Positions 36,893 to 46,678 of a DNA stretch of 64,000 nt are shown piece by piece. Under the pieces are notes generated by a model, which searched no databases, was not told where the DNA came from, and worked only from the letters and a program-made list of their open reading frames with translations. Location of the stretch: assembly GCA_048498995.1 (NCBI GenBank), contig JBEHWX010000007.1:35163-99162 (forward strand). Direction: 5' to 3'. A program made the position numbers and the translations under genes. The DNA comes from JBEHWX01 sp048498995. Its GTDB lineage: Bacteria > Bacteroidota > Ignavibacteria > OLB7. Each line of letters opens with the position of its first letter. Position 1 is the stretch's first letter.

Positions 36893-37071
36893 CGGGATCG
36901 CCGCGTCGGTCGGTGAGCGGGCCGAGGCGACTCCTTGCGACAATTCGTGTAATTCTCCTCCCATGACATTCGTCATGAACGACAGTACCTCAAGTTTGTT
37001 AATTTCAGCGTCGGATCGCCAGTAGCCTGCACGATCTCTCCCGACGTTCAACGAGAGCAACAAGAAACCCT

Positions 37072-38058
37072 ATGTACGGTAGCCTTTCCCTGACCGATGC
37101 CCCGCGTCCTGACGAGATGGTTCAGGAGGATCCCGAGAAGCTGGCCGAGTTCGAGGCCCGGATCGACCGGGGCGAGAAGATCGAGCCGCACGACTGGATG
37201 CCCAGGGAGTATCGCCGGCAGCTTATCCGGATGATCGAGCAGCACGCGCACTCGGAGATCATCGGCGCGCTGCCCGAGGGAACCTGGATCACCCGCGCCC
37301 CCGGATTCCGCCGGAAGATGGCGCTCATGGCCAAGGTCCAGGATGAGGTCGGACACGCTCAGCTCCTCTACAGCGCCGCCGAAACCCTCGGCAAGTCGCG
37401 CGAGGCGATGATCAACGACCTGATCAGCGGCAAATCGAAGTATTCCAACGTCTTCAACTACCCGGCCGAGACCTGGGCGGACACCGCGGTGATCGCGTGG
37501 CTGATCGATGCCGGCGCGATCGTCAACCAGGTGATCAACGCCAAGGGATCCTACGGCCCCTACTGCCGCGCCCTTGAGCGTATCTGCACCGAGGAGTCGT
37601 TCCATCTCAAGTACGGCTACGACAACGTGGTGACGCTGGCCACCGGCACCGAGACGCAGCGTCGCATGGTGCAGGAGGCACTCAACCGCTGGTGGAAGCC
37701 GATCATGCACTTCCATGGACCGCCCGACACGATCTCGGTCCATACCGAGAAGCTGGTGCGCTGGAAGGTGAAGATGGCCACCAACGACGAGATGCGGCAG
37801 GAGTTCCTCAACGGCTACGTGCCGAAGATCTGGGAGCTCGGTCTCACCGTCCCGGATCCGAACCTGAAGAAGAACGAGGAGACCGGACGCTGGGAGTACA
37901 GCGATCCGGACTGGGAAGAGTTCAAGCGGGTGATCAACGGCGACGGCCCCTGCAACCGCGAGCGCCTTGCCGTGCGCCGCATGGCCGAGGAGCAGGGAGC
38001 CTGGGTGCGCCGCGCCCTGCTGAAGCCCTCCACGAAATACGTTACCCCGCTCGCCTGA
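37072..38058 (+). CDS. paaA: 1,2-phenylacetyl-CoA epoxidase, catalytic subunit A
   Basis: 328 residues. PaaA carries the di-iron site of the multicomponent monooxygenase that epoxidises phenylacetyl-CoA. The ligand motifs are present: EQHAHSEIIGALPEG, KVQDEVGHAQLLYSAAE (ExxH) and CTEESFHLKYG (second ExxH). The C-terminus matches the family (KIWELGLTVPDP, RREWV-like tail). It is the first gene of a plus-strand paa operon and overlaps the next ORF by one base (TGATG). Confidence 0.96.
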   Translation: MYGSLSLTDAPRPDEMVQEDPEKLAEFEARIDRGEKIEPHDWMPREYRRQLIRMIEQHAHSEIIGALPEGTWITRAPGFRRKMALMAKVQDEVGHAQLLYSAAETLGKSREAMINDLISGKSKYSNVFNYPAETWADTAVIAWLIDAGAIVNQVINAKGSYGPYCRALERICTEESFHLKYGYDNVVTLATGTETQRRMVQEALNRWWKPIMHFHGPPDTISVHTEKLVRWKVKMATNDEMRQEFLNGYVPKIWELGLTVPDPNLKKNEETGRWEYSDPDWEEFKRVINGDGPCNRERLAVRRMAEEQGAWVRRALLKPSTKYVTPLA

Positions 38059-38477
38059 TGTCCGCCCAATCGACCGACGTGACGATCACCGATCCGGTGG
38101 AGCTGCTGGCGCTGCATCTGGCGCTCTGCGAGGCCCGGTATCATCCCGATCCCGAGCGCGCCGAGATCCAGGGAAGCGGCCTCCTCGCCGGCCTGCACAC
38201 ACGCGTGTACGATGCGCTCGTCGCCGGCGAACAGGATCGGCCGGATGGCTGGCGAAGCCTCCGACGCTGGCGCCCCGGCTCGTCGATCGACACGCGCGTC
38301 AGGGAGATCATCTCCCGCCCCGGATGGAGCAGGATGAGCGCCGCGAGCAGGGAAGCCTACGTCCGCGATCTCATCGCCCCGTATGAGGCGGACGAATCGG
38401 ACATCCGCTCCCTGATCGACTTCGGCGATGCCCTCCATGCCTCCGACGGCGCCAGCGCCGGACGGAGCGACGACTGA
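38058..38477 (+). CDS. Uncharacterised small protein inserted between paaA and paaB
   Basis: 139 residues. The ATG overlaps the paaA stop as TGATG, and paaB starts 53 bases after it, so it is translated as part of the operon. It is mostly helical and charged (ELLALHLALCEARYHPDPER, then REIISRPGWSRMSAASREAY), without signal peptide or membrane segment. The spacing of helices resembles a small accessory or assembly protein. I do not recognise a family; canonical paaABCDE operons have no gene here. Confidence 0.75.
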   Translation: MSAQSTDVTITDPVELLALHLALCEARYHPDPERAEIQGSGLLAGLHTRVYDALVAGEQDRPDGWRSLRRWRPGSSIDTRVREIISRPGWSRMSAASREAYVRDLIAPYEADESDIRSLIDFGDALHASDGASAGRSDD

Positions 38478-38530
38478 CGGATCCCCGCCAGAGATTCAGC
38501 GAACACGACTTCCAGAGAGTACACGTGAGC

Positions 38531-38920
38531 ATGACGATCAATTCCCTCGACCCGCGGATCGCGCGCGCGCAGATCCCCGCCGAGAACGATACTCCTTTCT
38601 CCCCGCTCGAGGAGCTCGACCAGCTCGAGACCTACGAGGTGTTCCATCAGGAGCGCCGCGGCGAGCATCCCACCCACGTCGGCTCGCTCCACGCGCCGAA
38701 CGCCGAGGTGGCGCTGCTGTTCGCCAAGGAACAGTACGCGCGCCGCTCCCGCTGCGTCGGCCTCTGGGTGGTCCGCACCGCGGATATCTTCGCCATCGGC
38801 GTCGAGGATGCCGACATCTTCGCGACCACGCCGGAGAAGAATTACCGCGAGGCCAGCGGCTATCGCGTCGGAACCAAGATCACGGCCTTCAAACGGAAAA
38901 ACGCTGCCAACAATGTCTGA
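38531..38920 (+). CDS. paaB: 1,2-phenylacetyl-CoA epoxidase subunit B
   Basis: 129 residues from the ATG at 38531 (an in-frame GTG six bases earlier is possible). The family core is present: YEVFHQERRGEHPTHVGSLH, then APNAEVALLFAKEQYARRS and LWVVRTADI. PaaB bridges two PaaA-PaaC dimers in the epoxidase complex. The N-terminus is longer than usual by about 30 residues. It overlaps paaC by eight bases. Confidence 0.94.
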   Translation: MTINSLDPRIARAQIPAENDTPFSPLEELDQLETYEVFHQERRGEHPTHVGSLHAPNAEVALLFAKEQYARRSRCVGLWVVRTADIFAIGVEDADIFATTPEKNYREASGYRVGTKITAFKRKNAANNV

Positions 38921-39677
38921 CGTCGCCGCACTCAAGGACCTGCTCTTCCGCATGGCGGATGACGAGCTGATCATCGCCCACCGGAACTCCGAGTGGACCG
39001 GACTCGGCCCCATCCTGGAGGAGGATATCGCCTTCTCCTCGATCGCGCAGGACAAGCTCGGACACAGCCTCGCGCTCTACGGGATGCTTCAGGAGCTCGG
39101 CGTGGAGGGAACGCCGGACACGATCGCCTTCACCCGCGACGAGGCGCAGTTCCACTGCTGCCAGTTGGTGGAGTACCCGATCGGCGGCTACGAGTTCAGC
39201 CTCGTGCGCCACTTCCTCTTCGACACCGCCGAGGCGATCCGCTTCGAGATGCTCGAGGGATCCTCCTTCGAGCCGCTGGCCAAGCTGGCGCGCAAGGTCA
39301 AGGGGGAGATCAAGTATCACGTCTTCCACGCCAACACCTGGATCACGCAGCTCGGCGCCAACGGTAACGAGGAGAGCCGCGCCCGCATCCAGTCGGCCAT
39401 CAACGAGGTCTTCCCGATCGCCTTCGGGATCTTCGAGCCGTCGCGGTTCGAGGATGAGCTGGCCGCCGCCGGCGTCTTCGCCGGCGAGAAGGCGCTCGAG
39501 GAGCGGTGGGTCGCCGCCGTGTCCGACATCGTCACCAAGGCCGGGCTCACGCTCCCCGAGGTCGCCGATCGCGCCGTTGCCTACGGCGGGCGCAACGGCT
39601 ATCACACCAGCTATCTCCAGCCGCTGCTGAACGAGATGACCGAGGTGTTCCGCATCGATCCGGCCGCGGAGTGGTGA
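38913..39677 (+). CDS. paaC: 1,2-phenylacetyl-CoA epoxidase structural subunit C
   Basis: 254 residues. It shares the PaaA fold (DDELIIAHRNSEWTGLGPIL; LARKVKGEIKYHVFHANTWI), but the iron ligands are incomplete (IAQDKLGHSLALYG has no Glu at the expected place), as expected for the structural subunit. The ATG lies inside the paaB end (ATGTCTGA), and its stop overlaps the paaD ATG (TGATG). Confidence 0.95.
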   Translation: MSDVAALKDLLFRMADDELIIAHRNSEWTGLGPILEEDIAFSSIAQDKLGHSLALYGMLQELGVEGTPDTIAFTRDEAQFHCCQLVEYPIGGYEFSLVRHFLFDTAEAIRFEMLEGSSFEPLAKLARKVKGEIKYHVFHANTWITQLGANGNEESRARIQSAINEVFPIAFGIFEPSRFEDELAAAGVFAGEKALEERWVAAVSDIVTKAGLTLPEVADRAVAYGGRNGYHTSYLQPLLNEMTEVFRIDPAAEW

Positions 39678-40159
39678 TGCCGACCGTCGAGCAGATATGG
39701 GAGGCGCTCAAGGAGGTCAAGGATCCTGAGATCCCCACGATCTCCCTCGTCGATCTCGGCGTGGTCGCCGATGTGTCGATCTCCGAGACCGGCGTCCCCC
39801 AGATCCTGCTCACCCCCACCTTCGTCGGATGTCCGGCGATGGACTACATGAAAGCGGACGTGCGCCGCGCGGTCGCCGCGCTCGGATTCGCCGAGGTGGA
39901 GGTGACGATGAACCTGGACGTGCAGTGGTCGAGCAACAGGATCACAGAGGAGGGGCGCAAACGCCTGCTGGAGCATGGCCTGGCGCCCCCTCCTTCGTTC
40001 GAGGGAGTGCTCGAGCTGGACGTGCTCAACAACATCGCCTGTCCGTTCTGCGGAAGCCGGCGGACCACGCTCCGCTCCCCGTTCGGGCCAACTCTCTGCC
40101 GCACACTCTACTACTGCCATGCGTGCCTTCAGGCGTTCGAGGGCTTCAAGCCGGTCTGA
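39677..40159 (+). CDS. paaD: Phenylacetate degradation Fe-S/maturation protein D
   Basis: 160 residues. The N-terminal half is a MIP18/DUF59 domain (VKDPEIPTISLVDLGVVADV; TPTFVGCPAMDYMKADVR), and the C-terminus is a zinc-ribbon-like element (CPFCGSRRTT ... LCRTLYYCHACLQAFEGFKPV). This is the PaaD arrangement, thought to help mature the iron centres of the epoxidase or its reductase. The gene ends the recognisable paa operon; no paaE reductase follows. Confidence 0.94.
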   Translation: MPTVEQIWEALKEVKDPEIPTISLVDLGVVADVSISETGVPQILLTPTFVGCPAMDYMKADVRRAVAALGFAEVEVTMNLDVQWSSNRITEEGRKRLLEHGLAPPPSFEGVLELDVLNNIACPFCGSRRTTLRSPFGPTLCRTLYYCHACLQAFEGFKPV

Positions 40160-40187
40160 GCCTCGCGGCACGCTCCCACCTACATCG

Positions 40188-40886
40188 ATGACTCCCCGCT
40201 TCCCGCACGCGGCTCCGCGGCCGTGCCTTCGCATTGGCTGTCGGTTCCGCGGCACGGCTTTCGTCGCGCTCCTCGCGCTTCCGGCGCTCGCGCTGCTTCC
40301 GGTGCTCGCGGGCACGCTCCTCTCTTCCTGCGCCATCCTCTCCGAGGACGACATCCCGCTGCGGTATCCTCCCGACGCTCCGCCGAGGGAGAAGATCGTT
40401 CCCGGCCTCGACGACTGGAGCGCGGCGCAGATCGTCCTCCTTCCGTTCGATGACTGCCGGAACGACACGATCACCGTGGGCCAGATGACCGATCCGGCCA
40501 CCGGCCAGCTCGAGACGCTCGCGGCCGACCGGAGCGTGCGGGAATGGATCGAGGAGGCGATGGTCTATGAGCTTCGCCGCGGCGGCTACCTGGTGACCCG
40601 CGCGGACAAGGTGCCGGCGCGCGCCGGCGTGATGACGATCTCGGGAGATGTGGAGGTGGTGGACAACACCGGCGCCTTCCGCCAGGGGGCCGACGTGTCG
40701 TTCGCCGTGCGTGTCTCGCGCGGCGGGACGCCGATGCTCGTGCAGCGCTACATCGGTCACGGAAGCGCTTCTTCCGGCCAGCGCACCACGCACCAGCTCT
40801 ACGGCCGCAGCCTCTCGCTGGCGCTCTCCGAGGCGGTGCATTCGTTCATCCACGACCTTCGCGCGCTCGACTCCACCACGCGCTGA
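40188..40886 (+). CDS. Lipoprotein, paralog 1
   Basis: 232 residues. Basic N-terminus, long hydrophobic stretch and a lipobox LLSSC with the lipidated Cys near residue 47. The mature protein contains VLLPFDDCRNDT, VREWIEEAMVYELRRGGYLV, GDVEVVDNTGAFRQGADVSF and a C-terminal LALSEAVHSFIHDLR. It is homologous to the lipoprotein at 41082 and looks like the YajG type or another small envelope lipoprotein family with an N-terminal VLLPF strand. It starts 28 bases after paaD and could be read from that transcript. Confidence 0.75.
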   Translation: MTPRFPHAAPRPCLRIGCRFRGTAFVALLALPALALLPVLAGTLLSSCAILSEDDIPLRYPPDAPPREKIVPGLDDWSAAQIVLLPFDDCRNDTITVGQMTDPATGQLETLAADRSVREWIEEAMVYELRRGGYLVTRADKVPARAGVMTISGDVEVVDNTGAFRQGADVSFAVRVSRGGTPMLVQRYIGHGSASSGQRTTHQLYGRSLSLALSEAVHSFIHDLRALDSTTR

Positions 40887-41081
40887 TCCTCACGAGCGAG
40901 TGCACCGGTCCTCGACATGATCCTGGACATGCCGGTCGGCGACGTGCTCGCGCGGCAGCACGCCCCGCGAGCGGATGGAAGGAAACGCACCATTGCCTAG
41001 ATTGCGCCCCACCTTTCTCCACGATCGACGTCATGCCCATGCCGTCGGTCCAGCCACGCCAACATCGAGATAACGAACACC

Positions 41082-41666
41082 ATGAACGGAGCCTCCGCAC
41101 TTCGCTTCTCATTGCCACTCTTCTGTGCCTGTATCGTGGCCGGCTGCGCGTTCGGCACGCGTACCGTATCGCTACGTATACCTCCTCCCGTCCAGTCGCA
41201 GAACGCCTCCATCACGTTCCTCCCCTTCGTCGATTGCAGAGAGGATACGGGAAACGTGGTGGGTGATGTCCGGAACACCTACCACATGCGAACGGCCGAT
41301 GTCGTGACCAGGGATCCGATCACCGACTGGGTGCGAAACGGCCTGGCGCGTGGCCTCGACACGAATGGGTTCGAAGTGGCCCTTCGACCTTCGGACGACG
41401 ATGATTCCGCGGCCGGTGGAATCCGCGTGCGTGGGGCGATCGAAACCGTCTACGCGACATCATACCTAACCTACGGCGCGGATGTGGTCCTCGAGGCGGA
41501 GATCTCCCCGAGCGGGGCGCCTCCGATACGTCGCACGTATCATGGCCGTGGAAGCGCGGGATTGAACTGGGCGGCAACCGAGGCAGGCTACCAGGAATCG
41601 CTTACGTTGGCGCTTCAGGATGCCACCAGCCAGTTCCTGGAGGATATACGCTGGATGGGACGCTGA
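41082..41666 (+). CDS. Lipoprotein, paralog 2
   Basis: 194 residues. Signal peptide with lipobox VAGC (Cys at residue 22). The mature part parallels paralog 1: ITFLPFVDCREDTGNVV, ITDWVRNGLARGLDTNGFEV, GAIETVYATSYLTYGADVV, RRTYHGRGSAG, and LTLALQDATSQFLEDIRW. Function unknown. A hairpin terminator follows. Confidence 0.72.
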   Translation: MNGASALRFSLPLFCACIVAGCAFGTRTVSLRIPPPVQSQNASITFLPFVDCREDTGNVVGDVRNTYHMRTADVVTRDPITDWVRNGLARGLDTNGFEVALRPSDDDDSAAGGIRVRGAIETVYATSYLTYGADVVLEAEISPSGAPPIRRTYHGRGSAGLNWAATEAGYQESLTLALQDATSQFLEDIRWMGR

Positions 41667-41687
41667 CGTTCCCCATGCCGAAAACGA

Positions 41688-41720
41688 ACAGGGGCTCCCG
41701 CTGGCCGGGCGCCCCTGTTG
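41688..41720. terminator. Hairpin between lipoprotein 2 and prfB
   Basis: Arms AACAGGGGC and GCCCCTGTT (nine bases) with a GC-rich interior, between convergent genes. AAAA precedes it on the plus strand, so it would read as a T run for the minus transcript. Confidence 0.7.
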
Positions 41721-41805
41721 CATCACCGCGTGATATCTGTTCGTCGATCCGGAATCGGATCCACGCCACGTTCACCTAACCGGCGCGCGGCTCACTTCCA
41801 CGCGC

Positions 41806-42940
41806 TTACTCATCGCCGGCCGGCGTGGCGAACTCCATCAGGAATGCCTTGATGAACTGGTCGATGTCGCCGTCCATCACCGCCTGCACGTCGCCGGTCT
41901 CGGTGCCGGTGCGGGTATCCTTCACGAGCGTGTAGGGCTGGAAGACGTAGTTCCGCACCTGGCTTCCCCACTCGATCTTCTTCTTGGCCCCCTCGATCGC
42001 CGCCTTGCGCTCCTCCTCCTCGCGACGGATGATCTCGTAGACCTCCGACTTCAGCATTTTCATCGCGCGCTCCCGGTTCTGAAGCTGCGAGCGCTCCTCC
42101 TGGCAGGAGACGATGATCATGTGCTTGTCACCGCGCGGGCTGGTGTAGTCGTAGCGAAGACGGACGGCCGTCTCCACCTTGTTGACGTTCTGCCCTCCCT
42201 TGCCGCCGGAGCGGAAGGTCTCGAGCTGCACCAGCGCGGGGTTGACCTCCACCTCCGCGTCATCCTCGACAACCGGATAGACGAAGACCGAGGCGAACGA
42301 CGTATGCCGGCGCGCGTTGGCGTCGTACGGTGAGATCCTGACCAGGCGATGCACGCCGTTCTCGGACTTCAGGTTGCCGAAGGCGAACGCCCCGGTGATC
42401 TCGATCGACGCGGACTTGATGCCGGCGGCCTCCCCCTCCTGCTCGTCGAGCAGGGCGAGCTTGTATCCTTTCTTCTCGGCCCAGCGCATGTACATGCGCA
42501 GCAGCATCTGCGCCCAGTCCTGCGCCTCGGTGCCGCCGGCGCCGGCCTGCACCTTCAGGATCGCGTCGCGCACGTCGTCGGGATCGGAGAGCATGTTCTT
42601 GAACTCGAGCGCCTCGACCGTCGTGGCCAGCTTCCCGATCTCGTTCTCGATCTCCCCCTCCATCGACTGATCCCCGGCCTCCTCGCCGAGCTCGATCAGC
42701 GCCTGCACGTCGCCGGCCTGGCTACTGGCCGTGTTCCACGATTCCACCCACTCCTTGCGGGTGTTGATCTCGCGCATCACTTTCTGCGCGGCGATGTTGT
42801 CGTCCCAGAAGTTGGGAGCCTGCGACTGCGCTTCGAGCTCGCTTATCTCCCGTTCTTTTCGGTCGACGTCAAAGATACCTCCGTAGGTCGGCGATCTTCC
42901 CCTTCTGCTCGGCGAGCTTCGACTTCAACAGATCAAACAT
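41806..42940 (-). CDS. prfB: Peptide chain release factor 2 (programmed +1 frameshift)
   Basis: The gene is read in two frames. The first starts at the ATG at 42940 and ends after 23 codons at an in-frame TGA (42871-42869). The second continues in +1 frame to the stop at 41806. The joined product is 377 residues. RF2 recognises UGA and UAA. Visible are the codon-recognition loop region RISPYDANARRHTS (SPY instead of the usual SPF) and the catalytic GGQ in SGGKGGQNVNKVE. The first-frame end, DLRRYL before the TGA, carries the conserved frameshift signal described below. A TACATTCG box lies nine bases upstream of the ATG, so the transcript may be nearly leaderless. Confidence 0.93.
42868..42884 (-). 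promoter_or_regulatory. RF2 autoregulatory +1 frameshift site
   Basis: On the minus strand: the Shine-Dalgarno-like CGGAGG, then TAT CTT TGA C. This is the canonical RF2 site: the in-frame UGA with 3' C, the slippery CUU and the spacer of three bases. When RF2 is scarce, the ribosome shifts at CUU and makes full-length protein. Confidence 0.95.
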
Positions 42941-42948
42941 GTTCGGTA

Positions 42949-42956
42949 CGAATGTA
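42949..42956 (-). promoter_or_regulatory. -7 box close to the prfB start
   Basis: TACATTCG on the minus strand, ending nine bases from the ATG. If used, transcription would start within a few bases of the start codon. Confidence 0.35.
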
Positions 42957-43063
42957 TACGTGATTGATGCGATACGTGGCACCCTCGCGCCACGCGTTGA
43001 CTGATGATCCACCGCCGTGAAGACGGCAAGGCCCCATGTCCGGTCGACGAACACGAGGCCCGC

Positions 43064-43099
43064 GCAATGTACGACGGCCCGGCAATGTACGACGGTCGG
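43064..43099. repeat. 18-base tandem duplication upstream of prfB
   Basis: Units 43064-43081 and 43082-43099 match at 16 of 18 positions (GCAATGTACGACGG core). On the minus strand each unit contains TACATTGC, similar to the -7 boxes of the window. Confidence 0.6.
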
Positions 43100-43140
43100 A
43101 GCGACCGCGGAAGCCCCTGGACATGCGCCGCCTGGAGCTC

Positions 43141-43695
43141 TCACTCCCAGATCGCGTCCCCATGCCCGGCATCGCGAGTGACCCCGACACCCCCGGAGAC
43201 CGCGCCATCGGAGGGTACGCCGTCGGAGGCAATTCCATCTGGAGCGGCGCCAGCGGAGGCAGCGCCGTCGGTGGGCTCGAACCAGACATCGCCGAAGCCG
43301 ACCATCAGCTCGAGCAGTGCCTCGAAGGCGGCCGGCTTCACCAGGAAGAAGGTGGCGCCGAGCTCGAAGGCGCGGTTGACATGCTCCTCGTCGCGCGAGG
43401 CGGTGAGCACCGCCACCGGAAGCGTCGCGAACTCCGGCCGCTCCCGCAGCCACGCCAGCACCTCCAGCCCGGACCGGACCGGCAGCTGAAGGTCGAGCAG
43501 CACGCCGCCGGGGAGCGGATGGGCGTCGCGATCGGCGTAGGGATCCTCTCCCTTCAGATACGCGATCGCCGAGGCTCCATCCTCGACCGTCACCAGGGGT
43601 ATGTCGACTCCCGCGCGGGTAAGCAGCTTTCGTATGAGGTAGGCGTGCTGCTCGTCGTCCTCCGCCAGGAGGATCGGACGCTTGCCGTTGAGCAT
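43141..43695 (-). CDS. CheY-like response regulator with repetitive C-terminal tail
   Basis: 184 residues. A receiver domain fills residues 1-135: ILLAEDDEQ (acidic pair), GGVLLDLQLP (phospho-Asp), VAVLTASRDEE and FFLVKP (Lys). This resembles the Rcp1 type of single-domain regulators. The tail, residues about 140-184, is made of Ala/Gly/Ser/Asp-rich short repeats (GAAPDG, IASDG, VPSDG, AVSGG) and is probably disordered. The ATG at 43695 is used because CGGAG precedes it. No DNA-binding domain, so it acts by protein contact. Confidence 0.88.
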   Translation of the reverse strand: MLNGKRPILLAEDDEQHAYLIRKLLTRAGVDIPLVTVEDGASAIAYLKGEDPYADRDAHPLPGGVLLDLQLPVRSGLEVLAWLRERPEFATLPVAVLTASRDEEHVNRAFELGATFFLVKPAAFEALLELMVGFGDVWFEPTDGAASAGAAPDGIASDGVPSDGAVSGGVGVTRDAGHGDAIWE

Positions 43696-43833
43696 GACCG
43701 GACTCCGATAACCACGATCGACGGCGCGCCCGCCGGGGCGCATCGCACTACCGAGCGCCACCGTGAGAAGCTGCCGAGGATCGGACAGGAACGTTATCCG
43801 GGGATGGGACCGACGCTGCTCGCAGCGCCGGGG

Positions 43834-43841
43834 CCAATATA
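43834..43841 (-). promoter_or_regulatory. -7 box upstream of the CheY-like regulator
   Basis: TATATTGG on the minus strand, overlapping the space before the hairpin at 43845. No clear -33 element. Confidence 0.3.
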
Positions 43842-43844
43842 GCG

Positions 43845-43876
43845 ACCGGGGTGGACCCGCAGAGGGCCACCCCGGT
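43845..43876 (-). terminator. Hairpin after the NtrC-type regulator gene
   Basis: Arms ACCGGGGTGG and CCACCCCGGT (ten bases, 12-base loop), 70 bases behind the stop of the signalling operon. Confidence 0.65.
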
Positions 43877-43945
43877 AAACGTCTGTTCATGGTCATCGAT
43901 TCGGCATGGCGCGGATCCTCGCGCGCGGCGTCAGGGAGACCGTCG

Positions 43946-45292
<1,347 letters not shown>

Positions 45293-45296
45293 GGCT

Positions 45297-46037
45297 TCAC
45301 CTTGCGGAATTCGGAATACGGATGGATACGATCGTTCCGGCCGGAGCAGCATCCGTCACCTCAATTGCACCGCCATGCTGTTCTGCTATCCGTTTTGCCG
45401 TCGCGAGGCCGAGCCCAAGGCGTCCTTCGCGTGTCGTATAGAAAGGTTGAAAGATCTTCTTGGCGGCCGCGGCGGAGATTCCCTCGCCGTCGTCGCTCAC
45501 CTGGAAGATGATGTCGTCGTTGTCGCATCGGGCGCTGAGCTCGACGCGGGAAGCTCCCGACTGCAGCGCGTTGGCGAGCACCTCGCGCAGCAGTCGCGCA
45601 AGCTGCAGTCCGTCGGCGCCGATCTGCTCCAGGCCGGTGACGTTGGCCACCTCGACGGCGATCGGGCTCGCCTCCTCGGCGATCGAATTCGTCTCGGCGT
45701 CGCGCACCGTTTCCAGAAGCTGGCCGATCTCGACCGGGAGGGGATTGGCCGGAGGTATCGCCGTGTAGTACACCGCCTGTTCGATCAACGCCTCCATGCG
45801 GATGGTTTCGTTGAAGACGACGTCGACGATCTCGTTCTGCATCTCCGGCGGAAGCGTTCCTGTCTGCAGCATCTCCGCAGACATCCGGATGGTCGCCAGG
45901 GGGTTGTTCAGCTCATGCGCGAACAGGCGCACGAACTCGGCGACCGCGGTCGTTGGGTCCTTTGAGAGCGTCTCCAAGGGTTCTGCTCGGTTGAGATGAT
46001 GCGTGCCCGTCGTGCCCTGTCTCAGGCGGCGAGCCAC
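45297..46037 (-). CDS. Soluble histidine kinase without sensor domain
   Basis: 246 residues from a GTG. HisKA H-box: LFAHELNNPLATIRMSAEML, of the NtrB/ZraS-like type (HELNNPL). HATPase: LREVLANALQSGAS, VSDDGEGISAAAAKKIFQPF, LGLGLATAKRIAEQHGG. There is no membrane helix or PAS domain, so input must come from a partner, perhaps the receiver-TPR protein whose gene overlaps this one by 16 bases. Together the three genes read as receiver-TPR, kinase, NtrC-type regulator. Confidence 0.88.
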   Translation of the reverse strand: MARRLRQGTTGTHHLNRAEPLETLSKDPTTAVAEFVRLFAHELNNPLATIRMSAEMLQTGTLPPEMQNEIVDVVFNETIRMEALIEQAVYYTAIPPANPLPVEIGQLLETVRDAETNSIAEEASPIAVEVANVTGLEQIGADGLQLARLLREVLANALQSGASRVELSARCDNDDIIFQVSDDGEGISAAAAKKIFQPFYTTREGRLGLGLATAKRIAEQHGGAIEVTDAAPAGTIVSIRIPNSAR

Positions 46038-46678
46038 GCGAGGTATTCACTTGCGGTCTTGTTCAGCGGGTCGATCATCAGGGCGCGTTGGAAGGCCTCC
46101 TTGGCCTGATCCCTGTTTTCCTCCAGGAGGAGGCAGACGCCGAGGAGCAGGAAGTCCTCGCCGTTGCGCGGGTCGAGCGCGATCGCCTGCTGCAGGTGTT
46201 TCTTGGCGCCGTCGCCGTCGCCGAACATCAGCTTCCGCTTGGCCACCTCCAGGTGCTCCGTCGCGGTCACCGGCAGGAAGTCTCCGGGAAGATTGATCCG
46301 GTCGAGTATCGTCCGGACGATCGAACGGAGCGTCTGGATGCTGAACGGCTTGCGGACGTAATCGATGGCGCCGAGCGAGGCGGCCTCCAGCAGCTGCTGC
46401 GGAATCCCGTAGGCGGTGATCACCACCGCCGGCGGCGTATCCTCCTTGCGGCGCCGGATCTCGCGGAGCATCTCGATGCCGGTCATCCCGGGCATCCTCA
46501 GATCGACAAGGAGGAGATCGTAGGAGCGCTCCTGCGATTTCTTGAGCCCCTCGATGCCGTTCGACGCCTCGTCGATCTCGAACTCGTCGCTGGTCAGCGC
46601 GTGCGTCACCGTGAAGCGTATATTCTTTTCGTCGTCGACGACGAGGATGTTCTTCTTCTCGACCGCTACCATATCCAT
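46022..46678 (-). CDS. Response regulator with C-terminal TPR domain
   Basis: 218 residues. Receiver: ILVVDDEKNIRF, LLLVDLRMPG, VVITAYGIPQQL and VRKPFS (Lys). The C-terminal third has two TPR-like helical hairpins (AKKHLQQAIALDPRNGEDFL; AKEAFQRALMIDPLNKTASE). The combination suggests phosphorylation-controlled protein binding rather than DNA binding. The ATG at 46678 is preferred over an in-frame GTG at 46690, which overlaps the ribosome-binding GGAG. First gene of the three-gene signalling operon. Confidence 0.88.
   Translation of the reverse strand: MDMVAVEKKNILVVDDEKNIRFTVTHALTSDEFEIDEASNGIEGLKKSQERSYDLLLVDLRMPGMTGIEMLREIRRRKEDTPPAVVITAYGIPQQLLEAASLGAIDYVRKPFSIQTLRSIVRTILDRINLPGDFLPVTATEHLEVAKRKLMFGDGDGAKKHLQQAIALDPRNGEDFLLLGVCLLLEENRDQAKEAFQRALMIDPLNKTASEYLAWLAA

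Noticed and set aside
42869..42871. TGA in prfB as a sequencing error or pseudogene sign
   Set aside because: The surrounding CUU-UGA-C and the upstream CGGAGG are the conserved programmed frameshift signal of RF2.
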